From assembly GCF_013009345.1 (NCBI RefSeq), contig NZ_JABELE010000004.1, positions 1-64,000 on the forward strand: a stretch of 64,000 bases of DNA, read 5' to 3'. This stretch comes from Acinetobacter geminorum. Lineage in GTDB: Bacteria; Pseudomonadota; Gammaproteobacteria; Pseudomonadales; Moraxellaceae. The translations under genes were made by a program, and so were the position numbers. Positions 1 to 8,277 of the stretch are shown here, piece after piece. The notes under the pieces are model-generated. The model made no database searches. It had not been told where the DNA came from and saw only the letters and a list, made by a program, of their open reading frames with translations. Numbering within the stretch: the first letter of the stretch is position 1; the number at the start of each line of letters is the position of its first letter.

Positions 1-422
1 GTGCTTATCAAATATGTCACCAAAATAAGCCGATAATTCGGGTTATGGAAATATCGGCTTAAGCGGGATTCGGGTTAGTTATAGATAAGTTGAATGGTTT
101 TTTTATACATATATCTTAGTGAAAAATAAAAGTTTTAAATATAAAACAAAATGTTATTAAAAGGTTTTTATTGGTTATAAACCCGTGGATATTTTGAAAC
201 TCATTTGTAAATTTAAATAACACTATTGAAAAGAAGTGTATATTTTTTATTGTGCTAAAAAATAGTAATTATTTAATTTTTCTAAATATTTTAGAAAATC
301 ATCCATAAAAAATCCATAATTTATAAAATGTTAAATGGTTCACACTTTTTTGGTGTTGTGTGATTGATTTTTTATTTTAATTATACTTTCCCACCTCGAT
401 ATGGGACTATCTGATTATCAAA
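1..422. other. AT-rich intergenic leader upstream of pgaABCD
   Basis: No credible gene is visible. A perfect 9-bp inverted repeat (AAGCCGATA at 27-35, TATCGGCTT at 52-60) could be the terminator or end structure of a gene outside the window. The 10-mer ATTCGGGTTA occurs twice, 32 bp apart (36-45 and 68-77). From about 90 onward the DNA is extremely AT-rich. A TCACAC/GTGTGA inverted repeat (340-345 and 358-363) lies just upstream of a TATACT -10-like hexamer at 382-387, and CCCA/TGGG arms follow at 390-405. Confidence 0.6.
340..405 (+). promoter_or_regulatory. Candidate promoter/operator region of the pga operon
   Basis: TATACT at 382-387 is a good -10 match about 35 bp before the pgaA start, but no good -35 lies at 17 bp spacing, so activator dependence is possible. 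The inverted repeat TCACAC-N12-GTGTGA (340-363) sits directly upstream, where a regulator could bind. The promoter call is inference from sequence only. Confidence 0.35.
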
Positions 423-2861
423 ATGCTAAAAAAATGTGTTTTTTCATTGGTATATATCTTGCCACTTAATTTATATGCCGCTCAAGTGGATGAATTGCGA
501 GAGCAAGCTATTCAGACTTACAAAACTGGACAAACTCAACAAGCAATATTGAAATTAGATCAATTGCTAAATAAATACCCACATGACCAAAAATTGCTAG
601 CTGATTATTTAGTTGTAATGTCAAGTGAAAAAAAAGATCTACTGACTTTTTCTCAGCATTTAGCAAATATTAATTATGTGACTTTTCCAGAATATGGCCA
701 ATTACCATTAATACGTAATTTGCGTGATTTTAAACACTTTAAAGATGCAATTGAGTGGTCGAACAAATTTAATATTCACAAGACATCTGATGGGCAGATT
801 TTATTAGCAGTTTTATATGCTGAAGCCCAAGATCCTGTAAATGCTAAGGTACATTTAACAAGTATTAAGAGTAAAAATCTTACAGCTGAGCAATTTGTTC
901 AAATTGCTTATGCATATCGACTCATTAATTCACCAGTAGATGCTTTATCTGTAATTGAGCAAGCTTATCAACAGCAACCAAACTCTTTTGCGGTTTTACA
1001 AGAATATAGTTATGACTTAGCGGCTGTAGGTTCATATAAAAAAGCTCAGCAGTTATTGCTTGCCAGCGATAAAAATGCACAAACAGAAGCGCTACAGCAC
1101 TGGCTAAAAGTCAGTGAGTTTTCTCAACGTGTAAATAATGCAATTACTCGCTATAAATATCTCAATCGAGAAGGGATGTCGGATAGTGAAGGCTTTGCTG
1201 AGCTTGATGCTGTGTTGAAACAAGGTGAGCAAATACAGCCTTTGATTCAACCGTCAGACTCCAATTATTTAAGATTTCATTATGACTATTTATATGCTTT
1301 GGACTTTCGTGGGCGTAGCCGTACGGTATTAGATGAATTTACTAAATTAAATGTATCGTTAGAAAAGCTACCTGCTTATGTACGTCATGCGATTGCGGAT
1401 AGTTATTTAGCAGAAAGACAACCGCAGCAGGCTGAACTCGCTTTTAAAACCTTACTTACCGAAAAAAACTATTCAGATATGACGGTATATACGGGGCTTT
1501 ATTATTCTTATATTGAACAAGAAAAATATAAACAAGCTGAGCAACTTTTGAATGATGTTGATCGGTTGATCCCTACGTATAAATACAGTCAAGCCAAAGG
1601 GGTGGATAAATCAAGTCATCCTGATCGTGATGATTATATCGCTTTACAAGGCATGCATTTAGCTTATGCAAATCATTTGGATAAATCAGAAAAGCATTTT
1701 CAGAAACAAGTAGATCTTGCACCTGCTAATGAAGGTTTAATTAATAACCTTGCTCGTGTTGAGCGCTGGAGAGATAAGCCATTACAGGCGAAGCAAACAA
1801 TTGATCGTTTAAATGGCTTAACGCCAGTTGCTAAAGATACGCGTATTAACCAAATGCAAAATGCCCAGGCTTTAGGGAATATTCCTGAGTGGCGCAAAAG
1901 CACAGAAAGTCTTTTGCAATATTATCCTGAAGATAGTGGTGTAGTTAAAAGTCGAAAAGAATTAGATGATCGTGATAGAGCAACCATCTCACATTCAACA
2001 ACTTGGGGTCAAAGTAAAGCAGAGAACAGTGATTCTGTGAGTGGGCAAAATGGTTTGAAAGACCGAGAAATGGAAACACGTATTAATAGCCCTTGGATTA
2101 AAGATAATTATCGCCTATTTGCTTGGCATCAAGATCGCTACGGAGAATACCGTTTTGGTGATGTGCATGATCAACGTTATGGTGTTGGTGCTGAGTGGCA
2201 AGCAAACCGTAAGGCATTGTCGGCAATCTTGTCGCAAAGTACAGATGGTGGACAAGCAGGCGTTCGTCTTGATTGGTCACAATGGCTAAACGACCACTGG
2301 CAATATCAATTGCAATATGACAGTCAGGCTAATATTCCATTACAAGCAATTGATGCTGGTGAGGATGGACAAGCTTACCGCGCCGCTTTGACATGGCAAA
2401 AAGATGAGTCACGCCAAATTGGGGCAAGTTATGGCTTAACCGATATAAGCGACGGTAATAAACAACAAGAATTTTCGACCTTTTGGCGTGAACGACTATT
2501 TGATGCGCCTCATCATATTACCTACGGAACGGTACGTGGATTTTATGGCAGCAATAGCCAAGATGAGACCGCTTACTTTAGCCCAAGCAATCACTACAGT
2601 GCTGAGTTGAATTTAAGCCATGACTGGGTCACTTGGCGAGAATACGAACGCTCATTTAAACAGCATTTTGAAGCTGGAGTCGGGCTTTATAAACAAGCAG
2701 ATTACTCAGCTCGACCAACATATTCTTTGCAATATCAACATCAATGGCAGCTCTCACGGACTTGGCAACTTAATTATGGAGTTGGTTGGCAATACCATCC
2801 ATACGATGGTCATGATGAACAACATACCTACGGTATTTTTGGATTTGAAGGGCGTTTTTAA
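423..2861 (+). CDS. pgaA: Poly-beta-1,6-N-acetylglucosamine export porin PgaA
   Basis: Outer-membrane exporter of poly-beta-1,6-N-acetyl-D-glucosamine (PNAG), the biofilm matrix polysaccharide. The 812-residue protein begins with a short signal peptide (about residues 1-19, ending LYA). A long helical region rich in TPR-like repeats follows to about residue 510; in PgaA this periplasmic part interacts with PgaB and the polymer. The last 300 residues alternate aromatic and polar residues as in a beta-barrel and end in Phe, as outer-membrane proteins do. Length matches PgaA of E. coli (about 807). It is first in a four-gene operon; its TAA overlaps the pgaB ATG by one base. Identification rests on fold pattern plus the unmistakable pgaB and pgaC genes behind it. 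Confidence 0.93.
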   Translation: MLKKCVFSLVYILPLNLYAAQVDELREQAIQTYKTGQTQQAILKLDQLLNKYPHDQKLLADYLVVMSSEKKDLLTFSQHLANINYVTFPEYGQLPLIRNLRDFKHFKDAIEWSNKFNIHKTSDGQILLAVLYAEAQDPVNAKVHLTSIKSKNLTAEQFVQIAYAYRLINSPVDALSVIEQAYQQQPNSFAVLQEYSYDLAAVGSYKKAQQLLLASDKNAQTEALQHWLKVSEFSQRVNNAITRYKYLNREGMSDSEGFAELDAVLKQGEQIQPLIQPSDSNYLRFHYDYLYALDFRGRSRTVLDEFTKLNVSLEKLPAYVRHAIADSYLAERQPQQAELAFKTLLTEKNYSDMTVYTGLYYSYIEQEKYKQAEQLLNDVDRLIPTYKYSQAKGVDKSSHPDRDDYIALQGMHLAYANHLDKSEKHFQKQVDLAPANEGLINNLARVERWRDKPLQAKQTIDRLNGLTPVAKDTRINQMQNAQALGNIPEWRKSTESLLQYYPEDSGVVKSRKELDDRDRATISHSTTWGQSKAENSDSVSGQNGLKDREMETRINSPWIKDNYRLFAWHQDRYGEYRFGDVHDQRYGVGAEWQANRKALSAILSQSTDGGQAGVRLDWSQWLNDHWQYQLQYDSQANIPLQAIDAGEDGQAYRAALTWQKDESRQIGASYGLTDISDGNKQQEFSTFWRERLFDAPHHITYGTVRGFYGSNSQDETAYFSPSNHYSAELNLSHDWVTWREYERSFKQHFEAGVGLYKQADYSARPTYSLQYQHQWQLSRTWQLNYGVGWQYHPYDGHDEQHTYGIFGFEGRF

Positions 2862-4687
2862 TGAATAATATGAAGTCAAAAATGTTGAGCTGTGTGTTTG
2901 CTTCAACATTATTACCCGTACAATTTTCCTATGCCCGCATTGATACTGAATTACCAAAAAATCATACGGTTTCTTTAACTTTTCATGATGTACGAGATGA
3001 TGTGCTAAAGGAAGGTGATCGTGATATTTATGCGATTCAGACCAATAATCTGGCGCAGTTTCTCGATTGGCTTAGTCAGTCGGACTGGAAATCGATTCGT
3101 CTAAAAGACATTGAAGAGGCGCGTAAGCAAGGTAAGGAATTACCTCATAACTCTATTCTACTCACCTTTGATGATGGTGCTTTGAGTAGTTATAGCCGAG
3201 TATTTCCTTTACTTAAGCAATATCAGATTCCAGCAGTTTTTGCACTTCCAACCAGTTGGTTAAATGGTAATACAAAAGCGGGTTATGAAGCCTATGGTCA
3301 AGGTAACTTGGTGAATTGGGCTCAAGTTCGTGAAATGCAAGCATCTGGCTTAGCCGAGTTTGCAAGCCATAGCGATGATTTACATCATGGTGTGTTGGCC
3401 AATCCTCAAGGTAATGAGCAACCGGCTGCGACTTCTTATGCATATTTAAAATCGCAATCACGTTATGAAACCGATGCAGAATATCAACAACGCATTTTGC
3501 AGGATTTAAAGAAATCTTATGCGGTTTTGAAAAAAGAAGTAGGGGTTAATCCTAAAGCAATTATTTGGCCATATGGTGCCGTGAATGAGCAATTAGAAAA
3601 GTTAGCACAACAGGCGGGTTTCCAGTTTTCATTCAGTTTGGGACGTGATGGAATGAATCGCGTAAGTGACTCAACTTTTAAACGTAGCTTAGTCATTGAT
3701 AACCCAACAGCTGAACAACTGACAGAGGGTATGTTAAATATCCTGAACTTCGAAGAGGCAGATTTATTTAAGCAGCCACGTCATTTTGTGAGTATGGATT
3801 TAAAGCACTTAGCAGCGCAACAAAACTCTCAGACTGATGAAAAATTAGGGCAGTTGCTATCAAAACTGTATAGCTTGAAAAACAACGCTTTAATCTTAAA
3901 GCCTTTGGAAGATAAAGATGAAGATGGGCAATATGATGTTGCCTATTTCCCTACAAATAAAATGTCTGTTCAACAAGATATTTTAAATCGTAGCTTATGG
4001 CAGGCTCAAACCCGTGCAGGCCAATCTGTAATATTAGAATTGCCTGCTTATCCGCAAAAGGATAAACCATTTTTAGCTTCAGATTTGGCTAAAGATATTG
4101 CACGCTTTAACAGTAATTTAAGTGGTATTCAGCTTAATGCAGGATCATCTTTAAATTGCGCAATGCAAAAAGTAACAGTGCAAGAAAGCAGTTGCATTGA
4201 ACAATCAAAACAACTCGAACAACTGAGTCAATTGACTAAAAAAGCGGTCAAACCTTATTTAAATATGAGTAATCAGGCACAGTTTAGTTTATTACTTACA
4301 CCTGATTTAGACCATATCGAAAATCTACCTGAGCTTATAAAAGCACTTTTGTTAAAACATGATTTAGTCAATTTGAAGTTTGATGTGATTGGTAAGAAAA
4401 AACAATTTAATCAGTTGTTAACGCTCTTAAATACACTTAATGAAAATGATAAGCAAAGAATAATGCTGACTTTAGTATTACCAGAAAACTCGCAAAAAAA
4501 TGCTTGGGAAGAGGTTCAGCAAGGGCTCTTTTCTATTCAGCGAATAGGAATCCAGAAATTCGGTATTGATGGCTATGACTTTGAAAAATCAAAAGATGTT
4601 CATCAATATTTATATAATCCGATTAGTCTGAATGCTAGCCCTGTGATGTATCAGCCTTTTGCTGGATTGGTAGAGGGGAAAAAGTAA
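2861..4687 (+). CDS. pgaB: Poly-beta-1,6-N-acetylglucosamine N-deacetylase PgaB
   Basis: Periplasmic enzyme that partly de-N-acetylates PNAG, which is required for export through PgaA. The N-terminal half is a carbohydrate esterase 4 domain: SLTFHDV near 38-44, the catalytic/metal motif TFDDG at 102-106, and a metal-binding H-x4-H in SHSDDLHHG near 168-176. The C-terminal half (about 310-608) fits the glycoside-hydrolase-like domain of PgaB. At 608 residues it is shorter than the E. coli protein (about 672). The signal sequence ends SYA at residue 25 with no lipobox cysteine, whereas E. coli PgaB is a lipoprotein. Start and stop overlap its neighbours by one base each (TAATG), implying translational coupling. 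Confidence 0.93.
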   Translation: MNNMKSKMLSCVFASTLLPVQFSYARIDTELPKNHTVSLTFHDVRDDVLKEGDRDIYAIQTNNLAQFLDWLSQSDWKSIRLKDIEEARKQGKELPHNSILLTFDDGALSSYSRVFPLLKQYQIPAVFALPTSWLNGNTKAGYEAYGQGNLVNWAQVREMQASGLAEFASHSDDLHHGVLANPQGNEQPAATSYAYLKSQSRYETDAEYQQRILQDLKKSYAVLKKEVGVNPKAIIWPYGAVNEQLEKLAQQAGFQFSFSLGRDGMNRVSDSTFKRSLVIDNPTAEQLTEGMLNILNFEEADLFKQPRHFVSMDLKHLAAQQNSQTDEKLGQLLSKLYSLKNNALILKPLEDKDEDGQYDVAYFPTNKMSVQQDILNRSLWQAQTRAGQSVILELPAYPQKDKPFLASDLAKDIARFNSNLSGIQLNAGSSLNCAMQKVTVQESSCIEQSKQLEQLSQLTKKAVKPYLNMSNQAQFSLLLTPDLDHIENLPELIKALLLKHDLVNLKFDVIGKKKQFNQLLTLLNTLNENDKQRIMLTLVLPENSQKNAWEEVQQGLFSIQRIGIQKFGIDGYDFEKSKDVHQYLYNPISLNASPVMYQPFAGLVEGKK

Positions 4688-5934
4688 TGAGGGTATTACT
4701 CGATATTCTATTTGCTTTTGCTTTTTTATATCCCTTACTGATGGCTTGGACATGGATGGTAGGGGGACTTTGGTTTTTCTTTAAAAGAGAATACCGTGAA
4801 CAAGCACTTCCCGAACCGACTAGTGAAGGATGCAGTATTATTATTCCGTGTTTTAACGAAGAAGCCCAAGTGCGGCAAACAATTCGTTATGCGCTACAAA
4901 CCAAATATCCAAATTTTGAAGTGATCGCCGTCAATGATGGAAGTAGTGACAGGACCGCCGAAATTCTCGATGAATTGTCAGCGCAAGATTCACGACTTCG
5001 GGTTGTACACTTAGCAGAAAATCAGGGTAAGGCCGTAGCTTTAAGATCGGGAGTACTGGTTAGTAAATACGAATATCTTGTGTGTATTGATGGAGATGCG
5101 TTGTTACATCCGCATGCGGTACTTTGGTTAATGCAGCCATTTATTAACTTCCCGCGAATTGGTGCTGTAACGGGTAATCCACGAATTTTAAATCGATCTA
5201 GTATTTTAGGAAAATTACAGGTTGGTGAGTTTTCTTCGATTATTGGTTTAATTAAACGTGCACAACGTACATATGGTCGTATTTTTACTGTGTCTGGTGT
5301 GATTGCTGCATTCCGTAAAACTGCACTCGTTCGAGTCGGTTTTTGGTCTGACGATAAAATTACCGAAGATATTGATATTTCATGGAAGTTACAACTCGAC
5401 CATTGGGATATTCAGTATATTCCACAAGCGCTTTGTTATATCTATATGCCAGAGACATTCAAGGGGCTGTGGAAACAGCGTCTTCGTTGGGCGCAAGGAG
5501 GGGTGGAGGTTCTTATAGAATATATTCCACAGATGTTTAAATTGCGTGTTCGTAGAATGTGGCCAGTCATGATTGAGGCGCTAGTCAGTATTATCTGGTC
5601 TTATGTGATGATTATGATCTTCACGCTATTTTTTGTTGGATTATTTGTTGAACTACCTCAGCAATGGCAGATTAAAACGCTTATGCCACAGTGGTACGGT
5701 GTGATACTAGGTGGAACATGTCTGATTCAGTTTTTGGTTAGCTTGTGGATTGATCAGCGCTATGACCGCAGCCGCTTCTTTAGAAACTATTTTTGGGTAA
5801 TCTGGTACCCATTATTTTTCTGGCTGCTTACTTTATTTACAAGTGTTGTGGCGGTACCAAAGACTTTATTTAACACTAAAAAACGTGCCCGTTGGGTGAG
5901 CCCAGACCGCGGCTTCCGTGGAGATAACCCATGA
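4687..5934 (+). CDS. pgaC: PNAG synthase catalytic subunit PgaC (family 2 glycosyltransferase)
   Basis: Inner-membrane processive glycosyltransferase that polymerises PNAG from UDP-GlcNAc, acting with PgaD. The 415-residue protein has an N-terminal membrane helix (about 5-30) and a GT2 domain with VNDGSSDRT, a DGDALLHP metal-binding Asp motif, TEDIDISWKL (general base region) and QRLRWAQGG (the QxxRW motif of processive synthases). Several membrane segments follow at about 295-395. It overlaps pgaB by one base and pgaD by four (ATGA). Family and operon context make the call secure. Confidence 0.95.
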   Translation: MRVLLDILFAFAFLYPLLMAWTWMVGGLWFFFKREYREQALPEPTSEGCSIIIPCFNEEAQVRQTIRYALQTKYPNFEVIAVNDGSSDRTAEILDELSAQDSRLRVVHLAENQGKAVALRSGVLVSKYEYLVCIDGDALLHPHAVLWLMQPFINFPRIGAVTGNPRILNRSSILGKLQVGEFSSIIGLIKRAQRTYGRIFTVSGVIAAFRKTALVRVGFWSDDKITEDIDISWKLQLDHWDIQYIPQALCYIYMPETFKGLWKQRLRWAQGGVEVLIEYIPQMFKLRVRRMWPVMIEALVSIIWSYVMIMIFTLFFVGLFVELPQQWQIKTLMPQWYGVILGGTCLIQFLVSLWIDQRYDRSRFFRNYFWVIWYPLFFWLLTLFTSVVAVPKTLFNTKKRARWVSPDRGFRGDNP

Positions 5935-6389
5935 AACCTGAGGAAAACAAGGATATAGAGACTTTAGATATCCCCGAATATATTGATCAACCTGAATATG
6001 TGAAAAATAAAACAGCAAACTATACATTGCAAACTATTGGGTGGATTTGTTTGATGTGGTTGCTTTTTCCATTGGTTTCACTGTTTTTATGGGTTTTTGA
6101 AGGGCACTTAATTTATGATTATGTCTGGGTTGATCATCTATCAGAAGTTAAGACTTTACTACATTTAGCCCTACTGATCGGAATTAGCGCGCTCATTTTA
6201 ATTTTGTGGGCAAGTTATAACTGGATTAGGTTTAGTGGTGAGGATCGACGAGCTAAAGCGCCTAATAGTTCTGTTGAATTATTAGCTGCCCAATTCTTGG
6301 TTACTCCCGAAATGTTAACTGAGTTGCAAGAAAAACAGCGAATCATTTTGCATTACGATGATCATGGTAATTTGCAAAAATATGAGTAA
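5931..6389 (+). CDS. pgaD: PNAG biosynthesis protein PgaD
   Basis: Small inner-membrane partner of PgaC. In E. coli, PgaC and PgaD together bind c-di-GMP and form the active synthase. The 152-residue protein has two hydrophobic segments (about 33-58 and 75-98) and polar ends, the expected PgaD topology. Sequence conservation in PgaD is low, so the assignment relies on topology, size and position as the last gene of the operon. It overlaps pgaC by four bases and is followed by a strong hairpin terminator. Confidence 0.88.
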   Translation: MKPEENKDIETLDIPEYIDQPEYVKNKTANYTLQTIGWICLMWLLFPLVSLFLWVFEGHLIYDYVWVDHLSEVKTLLHLALLIGISALILILWASYNWIRFSGEDRRAKAPNSSVELLAAQFLVTPEMLTELQEKQRIILHYDDHGNLQKYE

Positions 6390-6390
6390 A

Positions 6391-6425
6391 GTAAAAAAGC
6401 ATGGCTTAAAACCATGCTTTTTTAC
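6391..6425. terminator. Bidirectional terminator after pgaD
   Basis: Perfect 14-bp arms GTAAAAAAGCATGG and CCATGCTTTTTTAC around a 7-nt loop. There is a T-tract on both strands, so it can end pgaABCD and the converging gene at 6428-6991. Confidence 0.88.
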
Positions 6426-6427
6426 TT

Positions 6428-6991
6428 TTATGGGATTGCTCTGATAATAATATCAACGGGTTGTTCTATACCATCCATGCTGTGAATAGATCTATTGGTA
6501 ATTTTAACAATTGGCCATGTTTGCAATTTACAGTTGGGTTTCTGAAGTGCTGCATAATAACTGTCGGATTTAAAAAATACTTTTTTCGTGGTTGCAGTAT
6601 TGGGAGTCAAAAGACGCTTAAGCCATGGTTCGTTTACTTGAGTTTCTAGAAAACGTAATGCCAGAATGCTTTTAACACGATTGTTAAATAACCTGCGGTT
6701 TTTGATAATAAGTGGGTGGGTAATTAACTTATGTGTACCCACCTGACTATGGGGCAAAATAAAATGAGGGGTGATTTGGAAGACAGTCACAAATTTTGCT
6801 TGCTGACAGACTTTTTCAAGATGAGTCACGCTATCTTGATTTGTACCAATAATCGCGACAGATGAATGTGAAAAGTCAAACTCTTTAATTGATGTTGATG
6901 AAATCACTTGACCAGTAAAATCTTCGAAATCTTGAGAGATATTCTGAAAAATCACTGATTTTGAAGTGTTATTTTTAATATTAATACTCAT
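6428..6991 (-). CDS. Fragment-like protein related to Baeyer-Villiger/flavin monooxygenases
   Basis: Uninterrupted 187-residue ORF that aligns by eye with only the middle of class B flavin monooxygenases (BVMO/AlmA type). Residues 20-50 resemble the segment before the NADPH site (EDFTGQV, EFDFSHSSVAIIGT). ITPHFILP matches the RTPNWVLP-type segment, and KSDSYYAALQKPN matches the S-x-DYYPALQRPN region. The protein stops at DIIIRAIP, where full enzymes read DVIIYATGF and continue. The FAD-binding GxGxxG domain and the C-terminus are missing, and the NADPH glycine motif is altered (IGTNQDS instead of IGTGATA-like). It is unlikely to be a functional monooxygenase. A good AAGGA ribosome site sits 10 bases before ATG, so it may still be translated. 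Confidence 0.6.
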   Translation of the reverse strand: MSINIKNNTSKSVIFQNISQDFEDFTGQVISSTSIKEFDFSHSSVAIIGTNQDSVTHLEKVCQQAKFVTVFQITPHFILPHSQVGTHKLITHPLIIKNRRLFNNRVKSILALRFLETQVNEPWLKRLLTPNTATTKKVFFKSDSYYAALQKPNCKLQTWPIVKITNRSIHSMDGIEQPVDIIIRAIP

Positions 6992-7094
6992 TTTCCAAAA
7001 GTCCTTTTGGTTTTTTAAATCATGATGTTTTTATCGTTTTAATATAAATAACCAAGCAGGAAGTTGGGGTAAAGTCTTTTCAGATAGATGGTCA

Positions 7095-7125
7095 TCCCAT
7101 ACTCGAAATCAATTCAAGTATGGGA
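7095..7125. terminator. Hairpin after the luciferase-like gene, weak terminator
   Basis: TCCCATACT and AGTATGGGA form a 9-bp stem with a 13-nt loop, 15 bases past the stop of the gene at 7140-8144 on the minus strand. No T-tract follows, so rho-independent termination is doubtful. Confidence 0.4.
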
Positions 7126-7139
7126 ACTTGAAGTAGAGT

Positions 7140-8144
7140 TTAATGTTCTGTTTTTACATTCATGAGTTGTGTGAAGCTTTCTAAACGTTTAACTGTATCG
7201 TATACATCACATGTAAAAATAAATTCATCAACATCGTATGTAGCTAATAACTTTTGTAAGCCAGCACGAACCGTATCTACAGACCCAATTTGTGCCATTG
7301 CATAGAAGTTTTCGACAGAAAGTTGTTCTGCTGTATTCCACAATCCCTGCATTGATTCAACTGGTGGTTTAAGTTTTAAGCTTTCGCCACGAATTAAGCC
7401 TAATACACGTTGGTATGCACTTGTTGCTAAAAACTGTGCTTCTTCATCAGTCTCTGCTACAACAACAGGTACACCCATAGAAACGTAAGGTTTATCTAAA
7501 TAAGCAGAAGGTTCAAAGTTCTCTCGATAAAGTTGAATGGCTTGACCTAGCATACGTGGTGCGAAATGAGAGGCAAACGAGTAGGGAAGTCCAAGTTTTG
7601 CCGCGAGTTGTGCACTAAATAGGCTAGATCCAAGTAACCAAACAGGAACATGTGTGCTTTGTCCCGGTGTTGCAATAATTTTTTGTCCAGCTTGAGGTAC
7701 ATCGAAATATTTTAAGATTTCGACAACATCTCTAGGAAATTGATCTTCGGTTTCTTGATGGCCACGACGTAAAGCTCGCATAGTGAGTTGATCTGTACCA
7801 GGAGCACGACCTAAACCAAGTTCAATACGATTTGGATATAAAGTAGCAAGTGTTCCAAATTGTTCGGCGACAACTAAAGGGGCATGGTTAGGAAGCATAA
7901 TCCCGCCTGAACCTAAGCGAATATGCTGTGTATGTGCTGCAATAAAACCAAGTAAGACAGCGGTAGCTGAACTTGCGATACCATCCATGTTGTGATGTTC
8001 AGCAAGCCAGAAACGTTCATAGCCTAGTTTTTCTGCATGTTGTGCCAATTCTAATGCGTGACGTAATGAGAATTCGATGGTTTTATCATTACGAATAGGA
8101 GCAAGTTCTAAGATAGAGAACTTGGTATCTTGAAGTGATCGCAT
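7140..8144 (-). CDS. Luciferase-like (LLM class) flavin-dependent oxidoreductase
   Basis: The 334-residue protein matches the bacterial luciferase-like monooxygenase superfamily (FMN-dependent TIM barrel), in the single-component group often annotated as MsnO8/YhbW-like. Visible family motifs are the N-terminal [19 protein letters not shown] (residues about 43-52), [16 protein letters not shown] (about 75-90), and GLGRAPGTD. The substrate cannot be inferred. Transcribed alone on the minus strand. Its upstream region carries two copies of ATATCG-N8-CGATAT, so it is probably controlled by a dedicated repressor encoded elsewhere. The ATG lies inside a 12-bp palindrome. Confidence 0.87.
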   Translation of the reverse strand: MRSLQDTKFSILELAPIRNDKTIEFSLRHALELAQHAEKLGYERFWLAEHHNMDGIASSATAVLLGFIAAHTQHIRLGSGGIMLPNHAPLVVAEQFGTLATLYPNRIELGLGRAPGTDQLTMRALRRGHQETEDQFPRDVVEILKYFDVPQAGQKIIATPGQSTHVPVWLLGSSLFSAQLAAKLGLPYSFASHFAPRMLGQAIQLYRENFEPSAYLDKPYVSMGVPVVVAETDEEAQFLATSAYQRVLGLIRGESLKLKPPVESMQGLWNTAEQLSVENFYAMAQIGSVDTVRAGLQKLLATYDVDEFIFTCDVYDTVKRLESFTQLMNVKTEH

Positions 8145-8163
8145 GCGATATTCTCGAATAAGG

Positions 8164-8187
8164 ATATATCGAAATAATACGATATAT
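8164..8187. promoter_or_regulatory. Palindromic operator copy 1 (ATATATCG-N8-CGATATAT)
   Basis: Perfect 8-bp arms with an 8-nt spacer, 20 bases upstream of the oxidoreductase start. The same 6-bp core arms and identical spacer recur at 8200-8219. Arm length and spacing fit a dimeric TetR- or ArsR-type repressor. The regulator identity is unknown. Confidence 0.6.
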
Positions 8188-8199
8188 GGGGTGTGATGT

Positions 8200-8219
8200 A
8201 TATCGTTTTTTTTCGATAT
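8200..8219. promoter_or_regulatory. Palindromic operator copy 2 (ATATCG-N8-CGATAT)
   Basis: Second copy of the core palindrome, 34 bp centre-to-centre from copy 1 and with the same 8-nt spacer, which here is all T. Two equally spaced sites with different spacer sequence argue for a real protein-binding motif rather than chance. Confidence 0.6.
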
Positions 8220-8233
8220 TAAATTTTATCTAT

Positions 8234-8263
8234 CAATAAAAAAGCACCCGAAGGTGCTCTTTT
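8234..8263 (-). terminator. Terminator of the first glycine-zipper gene
   Basis: On the minus strand, AGCACC-TTCG-GGTGCT followed by TTTTTTATTG: a GC stem with a TTCG tetraloop and T-tract, 15 bases past the stop at 8278. The sequence is identical over about 25 bases to the terminator of the paralogue at 8971-8996. Confidence 0.88.
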
Positions 8264-8277
8264 GATTACTCTGTGAA

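Noticed and set aside
27..60. Possible tRNA or small RNA gene from the inverted repeat at the window start
   Set aside because: No cloverleaf or promoter can be drawn; a simple hairpin, probably from the preceding gene end.
340..363. CRP site upstream of pga
   Set aside because: The arms are in the order TCACA...TGTGA with 12-nt spacing, opposite to the CRP consensus TGTGA-N6-TCACA.
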